Shown one piece after another: positions 28,188 through 37,031 of a DNA stretch of 64,000 nt. The translations under genes and the position numbers were made by a program. The stretch is from Venatoribacter cucullus (GTDB taxonomy: Bacteria > Pseudomonadota > Gammaproteobacteria > Pseudomonadales > Oceanobacteraceae). How positions within the stretch are numbered: position 1 is the first letter of the stretch; each line of letters starts with the position of its first letter. The stretch spans positions 2,542,501-2,606,500 of the forward strand of contig NZ_CP046056.1 of NCBI RefSeq assembly GCF_016132445.1, in the 5' to 3' direction. The notes beneath the pieces were generated by a model. It worked only from the letters and a program-made list of their open reading frames with translations, was not told the DNA's origin and made no database searches.

Positions 28188-30407
28188 TCATCGCAGCAAC
28201 GCTGACACCTGCAATACCAGTTGCTGCAATTCGCGCACATCTACCTCGTCGTTCTGATACACCAGCCGGTTTACGGCAGCGGCCAGCTGCTGAAATTCGG
28301 CATGGTCGCCGTATTGTTGCTGCAGCGCAGCGGTCCAGTGCTCGATCAGTTCATCCAGCTGGCGCGGCGGTAACCGCTGTTCCGCCATACGTTGTAAATG
28401 GTGCAGATAAAAATCCAGTGCCAGCCGGCTGTGCAGCGGCTGGTAGCGCTGAATGCGCCGGTTACTGAGCCAGGCACGAGCATGCACCTGCCAATAGGGA
28501 CGGGTCAGCCAGGCAATGGCCACGACCACCAGCGCAGTAACCCATAGTGGCAACAGCGTGATCATCAGCCATTGAAGTCCGGCTAATACCAGCACCACGG
28601 CGGTATAAATCTGCAGCCATAACGCACTGATTAAACCAGTTAGCGTCCACTCGCCGTCGGCATTGCCCTGCTGATTGCGCTTAATAAAATCCTGCGCGTA
28701 ACGGCTGATTTGTTCGGCGGTAAAACGCCCCTGATCCGGCGGCGGTAAATCGTAATAAGCCGTGGGTTCAAAGGTCACCCAGCGGCCATCAATCCAGGCT
28801 TCGGTCCAGGCATGGCCATCAATGGCGCGAATATCAAAATAGCCGGTCAACGGGTTGCGCGTGGTGGCGCTGAAACCGGTCACTAAGCGCGCCGGAATAT
28901 TCAGTGTGCGCAGCATAATGGTCATGGCGCTGGCAAAGTATTCGCAATGCCCTTGTTTATCTTCAAACAAAAACTTCGCCAGCGGAGTTTGCCCCTGCGA
29001 CTCGGTAATGGAGGCAAAACTGTAGGCGTACTGCGTGCGTAAATGCTGCTCCAGCAATTGCGCTTTCTGGTATGGATTCTGGCCCGTTTTGGTTACCTGC
29101 ATAGCCAGGTTTTTAATACGCGGATCCTGATCGTCCGGTATCTGCAAATCGGCAGCGTCCGCCGCCGGTGCGCGCGACAGCGGCCGGTTATCCTGTAATT
29201 CCCGTGCTGACTGTACCGTATAGCGGGTGCCCGGCAGCAGCGGGCCCGGTAACAGTGGCTGAGCAAACATATCCAGCGCGATGGCACTGGCCGGTACCCA
29301 TAAGGCGACCGGATCGGCCGCCGCCGGCAGCCAGGCCGGCATGGGTTGTTCAATGGTAATCACCTGCTGAAAAGCCCCATCCCGGCTGCTGTTCAGGCTG
29401 GCATGGCCACGACGGTCGGTGGTTAATTTGCGGGCGATATCCGCATTACTGACCGACCAGCTGACGCCATCGAAGGTATCGAAGGTGCGTATTTTTAAAT
29501 AGGCGCCCTGCTCGGCCTGCAGCCGCGCCACAATGGCATTTAAATCGACGCCGCCACTGCGGTCGCTGCTGCGGATATCAAATTGATCGCCAAAGCCATC
29601 GTAACGATACGCACCGTCGCCGCTGCTGTTTAAATTGGTTAATTCCTGAAATTTCTGCTGCGCGCGCTGCGGATTAAAATCCGCTTCCTGTTGCGGTTTT
29701 TGCTGCAGATTATCGTGACGATCACGGCCCTGCTGCTGCCACTGTTCATTGTGATAAAAATCGCCGGCTGACGATTCCTGCCCACCCCAGTTCAAGGCAT
29801 CCGGACGCGGCATCAGCACATAAATCATAAAGGCCACCAGCATGGTCAGCAGACCGGCCACTGCCCGCGCCCCGGCACCCGGGCCCTGCCGGGCAGCCCG
29901 GCTTTCGCCTCTTTCACCTCTGTCGCCAACAGAACGAATATCACCCTGATCCAGCCAGGCTTCACTGAGCGAGAACGCCGCCGCCAGACAGTACAGCGCC
30001 ATCACCCATAAATAATGGCCACTGGTGGCGTCGCCGGCGCCGGCCAGCAATAAAACAAAGCTGATTAATTGCGCCACATAGAATTTTCGCCAGCGGTTTA
30101 ATTGCGCATTCATCGCCAGGGTCGCCAGCAATAATAACGCCACCAGTGCCGGCATTAAACTGGCGCTGAGTAACAGCACTAAAAATAGCGCCAACCCGGC
30201 CACGGCAATGGCATCGGCCAGTGGTTTGTTGCGCTCAATCTGTTCCCGCGCCTGCCAGGCTTTGCGCAACACCATAAAATTGGCCGGCAAAAAAATCAGC
30301 CCGGCCAGCACACCCAGAGCGGGGGACAACATTGTGCCCAGCACCCCCGCCGCGGTAATAGCCAATTGCAGGCTTAACCAGAAAAACACCGCCGGCCGCC
30401 GGATCAT
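28188..30407 (-). CDS. tgpA: Membrane-anchored transglutaminase-like protein TgpA family (DUF3488)
   Basis: Membrane protein of 739 aa with a periplasmic transglutaminase-fold domain. The N-terminal DUF3488 part has about six helices (residues 7-190). The core domain has the catalytic triad context GHCEYFASAMTIML (cysteine near residue 487), DGHAWTEAWIDG and FEPTAYYD. A further helix near residue 580 and a DUF4129-like cytoplasmic tail follow. The start overlaps the DUF58 stop as ATGA; the moxR-DUF58-tgpA order is widespread. In Pseudomonas TgpA is important for viability. Its physiological substrate is not known from this sequence. Confidence 0.92.
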   Translation of the reverse strand: MIRRPAVFFWLSLQLAITAAGVLGTMLSPALGVLAGLIFLPANFMVLRKAWQAREQIERNKPLADAIAVAGLALFLVLLLSASLMPALVALLLLATLAMNAQLNRWRKFYVAQLISFVLLLAGAGDATSGHYLWVMALYCLAAAFSLSEAWLDQGDIRSVGDRGERGESRAARQGPGAGARAVAGLLTMLVAFMIYVLMPRPDALNWGGQESSAGDFYHNEQWQQQGRDRHDNLQQKPQQEADFNPQRAQQKFQELTNLNSSGDGAYRYDGFGDQFDIRSSDRSGGVDLNAIVARLQAEQGAYLKIRTFDTFDGVSWSVSNADIARKLTTDRRGHASLNSSRDGAFQQVITIEQPMPAWLPAAADPVALWVPASAIALDMFAQPLLPGPLLPGTRYTVQSARELQDNRPLSRAPAADAADLQIPDDQDPRIKNLAMQVTKTGQNPYQKAQLLEQHLRTQYAYSFASITESQGQTPLAKFLFEDKQGHCEYFASAMTIMLRTLNIPARLVTGFSATTRNPLTGYFDIRAIDGHAWTEAWIDGRWVTFEPTAYYDLPPPDQGRFTAEQISRYAQDFIKRNQQGNADGEWTLTGLISALWLQIYTAVVLVLAGLQWLMITLLPLWVTALVVVAIAWLTRPYWQVHARAWLSNRRIQRYQPLHSRLALDFYLHHLQRMAEQRLPPRQLDELIEHWTAALQQQYGDHAEFQQLAAAVNRLVYQNDEVDVRELQQLVLQVSALLR

Positions 30408-31639
30408 AAGGCCCCCTTGCCGCTGGCAAATATCTGCGCCAACTGACTGCGCCGGTGTAACTGTAATTGCAGCACCCCCGGCTTCAGGGTGCGCCAGCCT
30501 TCCGGATAGTGCTGTAACGGATGCACAAAACTGTCGTCGGCGTACACCACATCCAGATGCCCGCCCCGGGGCGTTACGGCCAGCGGTTGACTGCTGCGCC
30601 GCACGGTCAGCAGCACCGGCTGCTCCTGCAATGCCGCCAGCTCCTGCTGAATAATCTGGGCGTAGGGCGTATCGCCATCATCAGTTACCCGCGCCAGCGC
30701 ATCGAGGTGATCGCGCAGATCGCGGGTGCCCGGCTCCAGCGTTAACCGCAGGGGCTGCCGGCCACTGATCACCAGCGTCAGCCGCAAATGGTTTTCCTGT
30801 GCGTAATGCAGCAACGAAGCCGCTATTTGCAGCGCGTATTCAAAGGTAGTGTCGGCGCCCTGCCCCAGCGCATTACCAGCCTGCGCATCAACAATCATTA
30901 ACCAGGACGGCGTGTCGTAACTGTGAAATTCCCGCACCACCAGTTGCTGCTGGCGGGCCGAAGCCGCCCAGTGCACCAGCCGCATGGAATCGCCATCGCG
31001 GTAGGGCCGCACGCCGGCAAATTCACTGTGCGCGCCCCGGCTTAAAAAGGAATCAGCGCCTTCCATCACCGGATTGTCGGTCGCCGGCTGCGGCAACTGA
31101 CGCACCGGAAACCACTGCGGCCACACCAATAATTCCAGCCCGGGGCCAGTGGCGGGTAATTGCCGTTCAATAAACCCAAAAGGCCAGGCGCAACTGAGCT
31201 GCACCGGTGGCAGCGTGAACACACCGCGCTGCGGCGTGGTGTATGACAGCGTCAGTTCATCATCGGGACGAATCTGCGCCAGAAAATGACCATCCGCCTG
31301 CTCCGTTCCCGGCAGCTGTTCGCGGATATGCAGATAAAACACCGGCCGGCGGCCCGCAAAGCGGTAGCGCAGCCGTACCGCGCCCCCGGCCACCGCATTA
31401 CCCAGCACCTGCCGCTGCACCTGCAAACCGCGCATCATCCAGCCGGGCAACACCCAGCTGACCAGCAACAAGGCCAGAATTAAGGCCAGCAGCCCGTACA
31501 GCAAGGCAATACCCCGGTTCCAGGCAATCAGAAAACACAGCAGCGCCAGCAGCCACAATAAACGCGGGGCGGTAATGTGCTGCGCCAGCCACTGCAGTAA
31601 CGGATGTTGTGGGGCCTCCAGCCCCGGTGCACGATTCAT
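30404..31639 (-). CDS. DUF58 domain-containing membrane protein
   Basis: Protein of 411 aa with two N-terminal membrane helices (about residues 28-70), then a beta-rich segment and the DUF58 block (SRGAHSEFAGVRPYRDGDSMRLVHW, shown here only in part as FAGVRPYRDGD and VHWAASAR). A vWA-like C-terminal half follows. DUF58 proteins pair with MoxR ATPases and are thought to take part in chaperone-like assembly. ATG at 31639 (MNRAPGLE) is preferred over an upstream TTG at 31645. It sits 19 bases after moxR and overlaps tgpA by four. Confidence 0.9.
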   Translation of the reverse strand: MNRAPGLEAPQHPLLQWLAQHITAPRLLWLLALLCFLIAWNRGIALLYGLLALILALLLVSWVLPGWMMRGLQVQRQVLGNAVAGGAVRLRYRFAGRRPVFYLHIREQLPGTEQADGHFLAQIRPDDELTLSYTTPQRGVFTLPPVQLSCAWPFGFIERQLPATGPGLELLVWPQWFPVRQLPQPATDNPVMEGADSFLSRGAHSEFAGVRPYRDGDSMRLVHWAASARQQQLVVREFHSYDTPSWLMIVDAQAGNALGQGADTTFEYALQIAASLLHYAQENHLRLTLVISGRQPLRLTLEPGTRDLRDHLDALARVTDDGDTPYAQIIQQELAALQEQPVLLTVRRSSQPLAVTPRGGHLDVVYADDSFVHPLQHYPEGWRTLKPGVLQLQLHRRSQLAQIFASGKGAL

Positions 31640-31658
31640 CAGCAATTTATCCGTCTAC

Positions 31659-32630
31659 TTATCCGGCTACAGCCGCCGGAAAATCCGGCACCGCAACGCT
31701 GGCAATAATCTGCTGCCAGAATTCAGCGCGGGCGGCCGGTTGCTGCAACATGGCATCGCGGAAGATCAGCCGGTGTGCCAGCACCGGCTCCAGTAATGGC
31801 CGCACAAATTCCGGCGTTACCGTTTTTTTGCCCGACAGAATCGCCATGGCCCGGGCCGCCCGCATCAGCGCCAGCGAACCACGCGGGCTGGCGCCCAGCC
31901 GCACCTGCTTGTGCTCACGGGTAGCCCGCACCAACTGGCTGATGTAGCGCACCATGGCTTCGTTCAGCGTTACTTTTTCGACCATGGCCTGTAACGCCAG
32001 CAGCTGCTGTTCGGTCATCACCGCCTGCAGCTTGTCGAGCGGATGGCCGGACTGCTGTGCCAGCAACATGGCCACTTCCTGCTGCTCATCGGGATAACCG
32101 AGGCTGATGCGCATAAAAAAGCGGTCGAGCTGCGCCTCCGGCAAGGGGTAAGTGCCGCTGAATTCCACCGGGTTCTGGGTGGCCAGCACCATAAAGGGAT
32201 TGGGCAACTGGTAGGTTTTACGATCGGCCGTGACCGTGCCTTCGGCCATGGCTTCCAGCAACGCCGACTGCGTACGCGGCGTAGCGCGGTTGATTTCATC
32301 CGCCAGCAATACGTTGCTGAACACCGGCCCCGGCATGAAATGGAATTTATGCTCTTCGCTGTTGTACACGCTGATGCCGGTAATGTCGGACGGCATTAAA
32401 TCTGGCGTGCACTGCAAGCGTTTCATCCGCAACTGCAGCGACTGCGCCAACGCCCGCGCCAGCGTGGTTTTGCCTAGCCCCGGCGCGTCTTCCAGCAATA
32501 AATGGCCACGGCACAGCAAGGTGACCAGCAGCAGTTTCAGGTTATGCGGCTGAGTCTGAATAACCCGGCTGAGGTTTTGCTGCAGGCGCTGCAGCGCCCC
32601 GATCAGTTCTTGTGTGGTGAGTTCTGACAT
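31659..32630 (-). CDS. MoxR family AAA+ ATPase
   Basis: AAA+ ATPase of 323 aa. Walker A is EDAPGLGKTTLARALA (near residue 43) and Walker B is VLLADEINRATPRTQ (near residue 108). The sensor region GTYPLPEAQLDRF and a C-terminal lid with ASPRGSLALMRAARA are present. It is first of three genes with DUF58 and tgpA. MoxR ATPases act as chaperones for complex maturation; the client here is presumably in the DUF58/TgpA complex. Confidence 0.93.
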   Translation of the reverse strand: MSELTTQELIGALQRLQQNLSRVIQTQPHNLKLLLVTLLCRGHLLLEDAPGLGKTTLARALAQSLQLRMKRLQCTPDLMPSDITGISVYNSEEHKFHFMPGPVFSNVLLADEINRATPRTQSALLEAMAEGTVTADRKTYQLPNPFMVLATQNPVEFSGTYPLPEAQLDRFFMRISLGYPDEQQEVAMLLAQQSGHPLDKLQAVMTEQQLLALQAMVEKVTLNEAMVRYISQLVRATREHKQVRLGASPRGSLALMRAARAMAILSGKKTVTPEFVRPLLEPVLAHRLIFRDAMLQQPAARAEFWQQIIASVAVPDFPAAVAG

Positions 32631-32708
32631 GGTTCATCCCTGTAATCAAAGCGGCCCCGAGTATGCCGGTTCCGCGGGTTCTGTAAAGTGATGTAATTCC
32701 TGAAAATC

Positions 32709-32730
32709 TATATCGAAAAAAATTGATATA
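32709..32730. promoter_or_regulatory. Palindromic operator candidate upstream of sahR
   Basis: TATATC-(10 A/T-rich bases)-GATATA is a perfect six-base inverted repeat, 29 bases before the sahR start. Its right arm overlaps a good -35 (TTGATA at 32724), followed after 16 bases by TAAACT (32746) as -10. A repressor bound here would block the promoter. Autoregulation by SahR is inferred. Confidence 0.65.
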
Positions 32731-32759
32731 CCCTGCGCACAGGGCTAAACTCCGCCCTT

Positions 32760-33785
32760 ATGAATGCCAAGCAACCCTCTGTTACTGCCGCAATGCCCGC
32801 CCCGGCGCTGGGTATTGCCGAACTTGCCCAGGCCAGCAAAGCCGCTGGTGATCCGTTGCGCCTGCACATTCTGCAGCTGCTGGGGCAAGGTGCGTTCGGG
32901 GTGCTGGAGCTGTGCCAGGTGTTCGACATTAAGCAATCGAGCCTGAGCCATCATCTGAAGGTGCTGGCCCAGGCCGGGCTGGTGAGCACGCAGCGCGAAG
33001 GCAACAGCATTTTTTACCGCCGCCCGCTGCTCACCGCCGATGACGACCGCAGCCGTTGGCTGAAGGCGCTGTTTCAGGCCATTGATGCGGCTCAGGCTGA
33101 AACCGATATCGCGCCGGCGGTGGCGCAGGTGTTAAGCAGCCGCGCCGAAGCCTGCGCCGAATTTTTTGCCCGCCACGCGCACGAGTTTAAAGAACAGCAG
33201 GATTTAATTGCCTCGCACGACCAATACGGCGATGCCTTAACCGCTCTGCTGACCTCCCTGAGTGGTAAAGCCAAACGCTTAAGCGGCAGTGGCGAAGCGC
33301 TGGAAATCGGCCCCGGCGAAGGGGCGTTTTTACCGGTGCTGGCAAAACATTTTGCCGGCGTAACCGCGCTGGATATTTCCCCGGACATGCTGCAGAAAAG
33401 TGCTGCCCGGGTGGCGCAGGAACAATTAAATAATGTGCAGTGTGTGGCCGGCGATACCGCCAGCCTGCTGCCGCATCAGGCCGGCCGTTATGAATTTGCC
33501 GCCGCCAATATGGTGCTGCACCACGTACCGGCACCGAAAACCATTTTCACCGACGCGGCGCAATTACTGGCACCCGGCGGTACGCTGCTGATTACCGATT
33601 TATGTCACCACGATCAGGTGTGGGCGCGGGAATCCTGCGGTGATTTATGGCTGGGTTTTGAGCCGGCCGATTTATCGGCCTGGGCACAGGAAGCCGGCTT
33701 AGTGGAAGGCCAGAGCCAATACTCCGGTTTGCGTAACGGCTTTCAGATTCAGTTTCGTTTATTTCATCGTCCGCCGGTTCATTAA
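32760..33785 (+). CDS. sahR: ArsR-type regulator fused to SAM-methyltransferase-like domain (SahR family)
   Basis: Fusion of 341 aa. Residues about 18-95 form an ArsR winged helix (GDPLRLHILQLLGQGAFGVL, then IKQSSLSHHLKVLAQAGLV as the recognition helix). Residues about 165-335 form a class I methyltransferase fold with motif I LEIGPGEGAFLPVLA, a following acidic residue in TALDISPDM, and NMVLHHVPAP. SahR proteins of this build repress SAM-cycle genes and release DNA when they bind S-adenosylhomocysteine. The next gene is metK, 36 bases on, and ahcY and metF follow, exactly the expected targets. No Shine-Dalgarno precedes the ATG, and the predicted promoter would start transcription within a few bases of it, so the mRNA may be leaderless. 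No ArsR metal-site cysteines are evident. Confidence 0.88.
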   Translation: MNAKQPSVTAAMPAPALGIAELAQASKAAGDPLRLHILQLLGQGAFGVLELCQVFDIKQSSLSHHLKVLAQAGLVSTQREGNSIFYRRPLLTADDDRSRWLKALFQAIDAAQAETDIAPAVAQVLSSRAEACAEFFARHAHEFKEQQDLIASHDQYGDALTALLTSLSGKAKRLSGSGEALEIGPGEGAFLPVLAKHFAGVTALDISPDMLQKSAARVAQEQLNNVQCVAGDTASLLPHQAGRYEFAAANMVLHHVPAPKTIFTDAAQLLAPGGTLLITDLCHHDQVWARESCGDLWLGFEPADLSAWAQEAGLVEGQSQYSGLRNGFQIQFRLFHRPPVH

Positions 33786-33821
33786 CCCGGGCGTTTACTG
33801 TTTTTAAATAAGGAGTCAACC

Positions 33822-35033
33822 ATGAGCGAATATTCGATTTTTACCTCTGAGTCGGTATCCGAAGGACACCCGGATAAAGTCGCCGACCAGATTTCTGATG
33901 CCGTCCTGGACGCCATTATTGCCCGCGACCCCTATGCCCGCGTGGCGGTAGAAACGCTGGTAAAAACCGGTATGGCCATCGTTGCCGGTGAAGTAACCAC
34001 CTCCTGCTATGTCGACCTTGAAGACATCGTGCGTAACGTCATTACCGGTATTGGTTATAACAGCTCATTCGTGGGCTTCGACGGTGCCACCTGTGCGGTG
34101 CTGAACGGCATTGGCAAACAGTCTGTGGATATTAACCAAGGTGTTGACCGCGCCAAACCGGAAGATCAGGGCGCTGGCGACCAGGGCCTGATGTTCGGCT
34201 ACGCCACCAACGAAACCCCCAACCTGATGCCGGCGCCGCTGTACTACTCGCACCTGCTGGTACAACGCCAGGCCGAACTGCGCCGCAACGGCACCCTGCC
34301 GTGGCTGCGTCCGGATGCCAAATCTCAGGTAACCATTAACTACGAAGGCGACCAGCCGAAAATCGACGCCGTGGTCCTGTCGACCCAGCACGACCCAAGC
34401 ATCAGCCTGGAAGACCTGCGCTCTGCCGTGCTGGAAAATATTATCAAGCACGTCCTGCCGGCCGAAATGCTGCACGAAGGCACCCTGTACCACATTAACC
34501 CGACCGGCAATTTCGTGATTGGCGGCCCGGTGGGCGACTGCGGTTTAACCGGTCGTAAAATCATCGTCGACACTTACGGCGGTATGGCCCGTCATGGTGG
34601 CGGTGCCTTCTCCGGTAAAGACCCATCCAAAGTAGACCGTTCTGCTGCGTACATGGGCCGTTATGTGGCGAAAAATATCGTTGCTGCGGGTCTGGCTGAC
34701 CGTTGTGAAATTCAGGTGTCTTACGCCATCGGCGTGGCCGAACCGACCTCGGTATCGGTGAACAGCTTCGGCACCGGCAAACTCAGTGATAAAGAACTGG
34801 CCAAAGTAATCCGCACTGTATTCGACCTGCGCCCGTACGCCATTCAGAACCAACTGGAACTGCTGAACCCGATGTACCAGGCCACCGCCGCCTACGGTCA
34901 CTTCGGTCGCGAACCGTTCGAAATGACCTACGAATACAGCGAAAACGGCGAGAAAAAGAGCAAAACCTTTACCGCTTTCACCTGGGAACGGACGGATAAA
35001 GTGGAAGCGCTGAAAGCGGCGGCGGGAGTCTGA
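33822..35033 (+). CDS. metK: S-adenosylmethionine synthetase
   Basis: Makes SAM from methionine and ATP; 403 aa. Signature blocks are [20 protein letters not shown] at the N-terminus, the [16 protein letters not shown] loop near residue 118, and [19 protein letters not shown] near residue 263. It has AAGGAG 6 nt before the ATG. It directly follows sahR and is the first enzyme of the SAM-cycle block. A repeat arm of the heptad family begins three bases after its stop. Confidence 0.97.
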   Translation: MSEYSIFTSESVSEGHPDKVADQISDAVLDAIIARDPYARVAVETLVKTGMAIVAGEVTTSCYVDLEDIVRNVITGIGYNSSFVGFDGATCAVLNGIGKQSVDINQGVDRAKPEDQGAGDQGLMFGYATNETPNLMPAPLYYSHLLVQRQAELRRNGTLPWLRPDAKSQVTINYEGDQPKIDAVVLSTQHDPSISLEDLRSAVLENIIKHVLPAEMLHEGTLYHINPTGNFVIGGPVGDCGLTGRKIIVDTYGGMARHGGGAFSGKDPSKVDRSAAYMGRYVAKNIVAAGLADRCEIQVSYAIGVAEPTSVSVNSFGTGKLSDKELAKVIRTVFDLRPYAIQNQLELLNPMYQATAAYGHFGREPFEMTYEYSENGEKKSKTFTAFTWERTDKVEALKAAAGV

Positions 35034-35035
35034 AC

Positions 35036-35069
35036 GTTAGGGGTTGAGCGTTCAGCGTTCAGCGTGTCC
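35036..35069. repeat. Left heptad arm of element A
   Basis: Four tandem seven-base units beginning GTT, followed by GTGTCC. It begins three bases after the metK stop. It is an imperfect inverted match to 35504-35537 and a direct match to the left arms at 36944 and 58766. Confidence 0.85.
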
Positions 35070-35089
35070 GGTGGTAACTCCGGACTTTT
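35066..35089 (+). terminator. Terminator-like hairpin after metK
   Basis: GTCCGG-TGGTAACT-CCGGAC, a perfect six-base stem with an eight-base loop, followed by TTTT. It overlaps the inner end of the left arm and could reduce transcription from sahR-metK into the downstream genes. Confidence 0.55.
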
Positions 35090-35128
35090 GCTTAACCCTC
35101 ACCCCGAATGTTAAACAAGGAGGTTGGC

Positions 35129-35488
35129 ATGAGAAATTATCAGGAGTTAGAAGCCTGGCAGCATTCGATGATATTAACGGAATCTATTTATCGTATTACT
35201 GCCAGCTTCCCTGAGAATGAAAGATTTGGACTGACCAGCCAGATGCGACGGGCTGCAATAAGCATCCCCTCTAACATCGCGGAAGGCCACGGCCGTGAGT
35301 CCGGACAGGATTTTAAGCGTTTTCTGCTGATTGCACGCGGTTCATTATCAGAGCTAGAGACGCAACTAAAAATTGCACAAAGAATTGGATTGTATGTTGA
35401 GGATGAAACGGTTGAGACACAGATTCAGCGTGTATTCTCGCTGCTTAATGGCCTCATCAACTATCTGAAACGAAAATTTAATCCGTAA
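35129..35488 (+). CDS. Four-helix-bundle protein, 23S rRNA IVP/S23 family
   Basis: Small protein of 119 aa of the four-helix-bundle family first known from intervening sequences in 23S rRNA genes (S23/IVP). Family landmarks: NYQELEAWQHSM at the N-terminus, FGLTSQMRRAAISIPSNIAEG at the helix 2 junction, and RGSLSELETQLKIAQRIG in helix 3. The related Avd proteins serve diversity-generating retroelements, but no reverse transcriptase or template repeat is here. I chose the ATG at 35129, 5 nt after a full AAGGAGGT, the strongest ribosome site I saw in the window. An ATG at 35108 in the same frame has none. The gene lies between inverted heptad arms, splitting metK from ahcY. Cellular function is unknown; RNA binding is only a family-level idea. 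Confidence 0.87.
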   Translation: MRNYQELEAWQHSMILTESIYRITASFPENERFGLTSQMRRAAISIPSNIAEGHGRESGQDFKRFLLIARGSLSELETQLKIAQRIGLYVEDETVETQIQRVFSLLNGLINYLKRKFNP

Positions 35489-35503
35489 CTTCGTTGGACT
35501 AAG

Positions 35504-35537
35504 GTGCACGCAAAACCTTGAACGCCCAACCCTTAAC
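35504..35537. repeat. Right heptad arm of element A
   Basis: GTGCAC followed by four units ending in AAC (GCAAAAC, CTTGAAC, GCCCAAC, CCTTAAC), the reverse-complement form of the GTT heptads. It ends 13 bases before the ahcY ATG, abutting its GAGAG ribosome site. Confidence 0.85.
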
Positions 35538-35550
35538 GACGAGAGATAAC

Positions 35551-36930
35551 ATGACCTTCACCGACTACAAAGTTGCCGATATGTCCCTGGCCGACTGGGG
35601 CCGTAAAGAAATTAAAATCGCCGAAAGCGAAATGCCGGCACTGATGGCGCTGCGCCGCAAATACAAAGAATCACAGCCGTTGGCCGGTGCCAAAATCATG
35701 GGCTGTATTCACATGACCATTCAGACCGCGGTGCTGATCGAAACCCTGGTCGATCTGGGTGCCGACGTGCGCTGGTCTTCCTGCAATATTTTCTCTACCC
35801 AGGACCATGCCGCTGCCGCTATTGCGGCCGCCGGTATTCCGGTATTTGCCTGGAAAGGCGAAACCGAAGAAGAATTCCTGTGGTGCATTGAGCAAACCAT
35901 TCTGGCCGAAAAAGACGGCAGCGCAGTCTGGGATGCCAACATGATTCTGGACGACGGTGGCGACCTGACCGAAATGGTTCACGCCAAATATCCGGCCATG
36001 CTGAACAGCATTCACGGTATTTCGGAAGAAACCACCACCGGCGTGCACCGTTTGCTGGACATGCTGGCCAAAGGTGAGCTGAAAGTACCGGCGATTAACG
36101 TCAACGATTCTGTAACCAAATCCAAAAACGACAACAAATACGGTTGCCGCCATTCTCTGAACGACGCGATCAAGCGTGGTACTGACCACCTGCTGAGCGG
36201 TAAAAAAGCGCTGGTTATCGGTTACGGCGATGTGGGTAAAGGCTCTGCCGCGTCCCTGCGTCAGGAAGGCATGATCGTAAAAGTCACCGAAATTGACCCG
36301 ATCTGCGCCATGCAGGCCTGCATGGACGGTTACGAAGTGGTTTCACCCTATATTAATGGTGAAAACCTCGGCACACTGGAATGCGTAGACGGCGACCTGC
36401 TGGGCAAAACCGACCTGCTGGTGACCACCACCGGCAACATCAACGTGTGCGACCAGTTTATGCTGCAAAAGCTGAAATCCGGCGCTGTGGTGTGCAACAT
36501 CGGCCACTTCGATAACGAAATCGATACCGCCTTTATGCGCAAAAACTGGGAATGGGAAGAAATTAAACCCCAGGTACACAAGGTTTACCGCAACAAAGCG
36601 GCCGACGATCACCTGCTGCTTCTGTCTGAGGGCCGCTTAGTGAACCTGGGCAACGCCACTGGCCACCCATCCCGCATTATGGACGGTTCTTTCGCCAACC
36701 AGGTACTGGCGCAGATTTATCTGTACGAGCGTAAATTCGCCAACCTGATGGAAGCCGAAAAAGCCGAAAGCGTGTACGTAAAAGTACTGCCGAAAAAACT
36801 GGACGAAGAAGTCGCCAAAGACATGGTGGAAGGTTTCGGTGGCGTAATCACCAAACTGACGCCGACTCAGGCGAAATACATCAACGTAAAAGTGGATGGC
36901 CCGTTCAAGCCGGAAGCGTATAAATACTAA
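35551..36930 (+). CDS. ahcY: Adenosylhomocysteinase
   Basis: Hydrolyses S-adenosylhomocysteine to adenosine and homocysteine, removing the product inhibitor of methyltransferases; 459 aa. NAD-binding [15 protein letters not shown] is near residue 225, with [20 protein letters not shown] before it and the C-terminal [13 protein letters not shown] and KPEAYKY end intact. The ATG at 35551 has GAGAG upstream; the open frame continues back to a TTG inside the repeat arm, which I reject. It lies between elements A and B of the heptad repeat family. Confidence 0.97.
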   Translation: MTFTDYKVADMSLADWGRKEIKIAESEMPALMALRRKYKESQPLAGAKIMGCIHMTIQTAVLIETLVDLGADVRWSSCNIFSTQDHAAAAIAAAGIPVFAWKGETEEEFLWCIEQTILAEKDGSAVWDANMILDDGGDLTEMVHAKYPAMLNSIHGISEETTTGVHRLLDMLAKGELKVPAINVNDSVTKSKNDNKYGCRHSLNDAIKRGTDHLLSGKKALVIGYGDVGKGSAASLRQEGMIVKVTEIDPICAMQACMDGYEVVSPYINGENLGTLECVDGDLLGKTDLLVTTTGNINVCDQFMLQKLKSGAVVCNIGHFDNEIDTAFMRKNWEWEEIKPQVHKVYRNKAADDHLLLLSEGRLVNLGNATGHPSRIMDGSFANQVLAQIYLYERKFANLMEAEKAESVYVKVLPKKLDEEVAKDMVEGFGGVITKLTPTQAKYINVKVDGPFKPEAYKY

Positions 36931-36943
36931 TTGCGCGTACGGC

Positions 36944-37031
36944 GTTAAGCGTTCCGGGTTCAGCGTGCTGCGATCATCACCAAACATCGCAACACCTGGC
37001 TGCGGAGCGCGCCAAACGCTCAACGCCTAAC
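36944..37031. repeat. Heptad-armed inverted repeat without a gene (element B)
   Basis: Left arm 36944-36971 has GTTAAGC, GTTCCGG, GTTCAGC then GTGCTGC. Right arm 37004-37031, read on the minus strand, has GTTAGGC, GTTGAGC, GTTTGGC then GCGCTCC. The 32-base centre has a small inner repeat (TGCGAT/ATCGCA). It fills the ahcY-metF gap, ending 13 bases before the metF ATG. No reading frame fits inside. Confidence 0.8.

Larger units (their letters stand above)
35036..35537. mobile_element. Heptad-armed inverted-repeat element carrying a four-helix-bundle gene (element A)
   Basis: The left arm (35036-35069) reads as four GTT-starting heptads (GTTAGGG, GTTGAGC, GTTCAGC, GTTCAGC) then GTGTCC. The right arm (35504-35537), read on the minus strand, is GTTAAGG, GTTGGGC, GTTCAAG, GTTTTGC then GTGCAC. 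About three quarters of aligned positions match. Between them lie a terminator-like hairpin and one gene for a four-helix-bundle protein. Related gene-less elements occur at 36944 and 58766. The inverted arms are seen directly; mobility is inferred from the dispersed, intergenic copies. No transposase is present, so it would need help in trans. Confidence 0.65.

Noticed and set aside
32760-33785. Metal-responsive ArsR regulator or arsenite methyltransferase
   Set aside because: No CxC-type or other metal-site cysteines are evident in the HTH part, the methyltransferase domain lacks the arsenite-binding cysteines, and the neighbours are SAM-cycle genes.
35036-35069. CRISPR array, suggested by short tandem units
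   Set aside because: Units are 7 bases long, degenerate and directly adjacent, with no spacers and no cas genes.
35129-35488. Diversity-generating retroelement, because Avd proteins share this fold
   Set aside because: No reverse transcriptase, template repeat or variable repeat is present nearby.
35518-35550. Extension of ahcY upstream to a TTG
   Set aside because: These codons fall within the heptad repeat arm. The ATG at 35551 has a GAGAG ribosome site and aligns with the family start.
35489-35550. SAH or SAM riboswitch before ahcY, or before metK at 33786-33821
   Set aside because: Both gaps are too short and filled by repeat sequence or a plain ribosome site; no conserved riboswitch core was seen. 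Regulation by SahR explains the context better.
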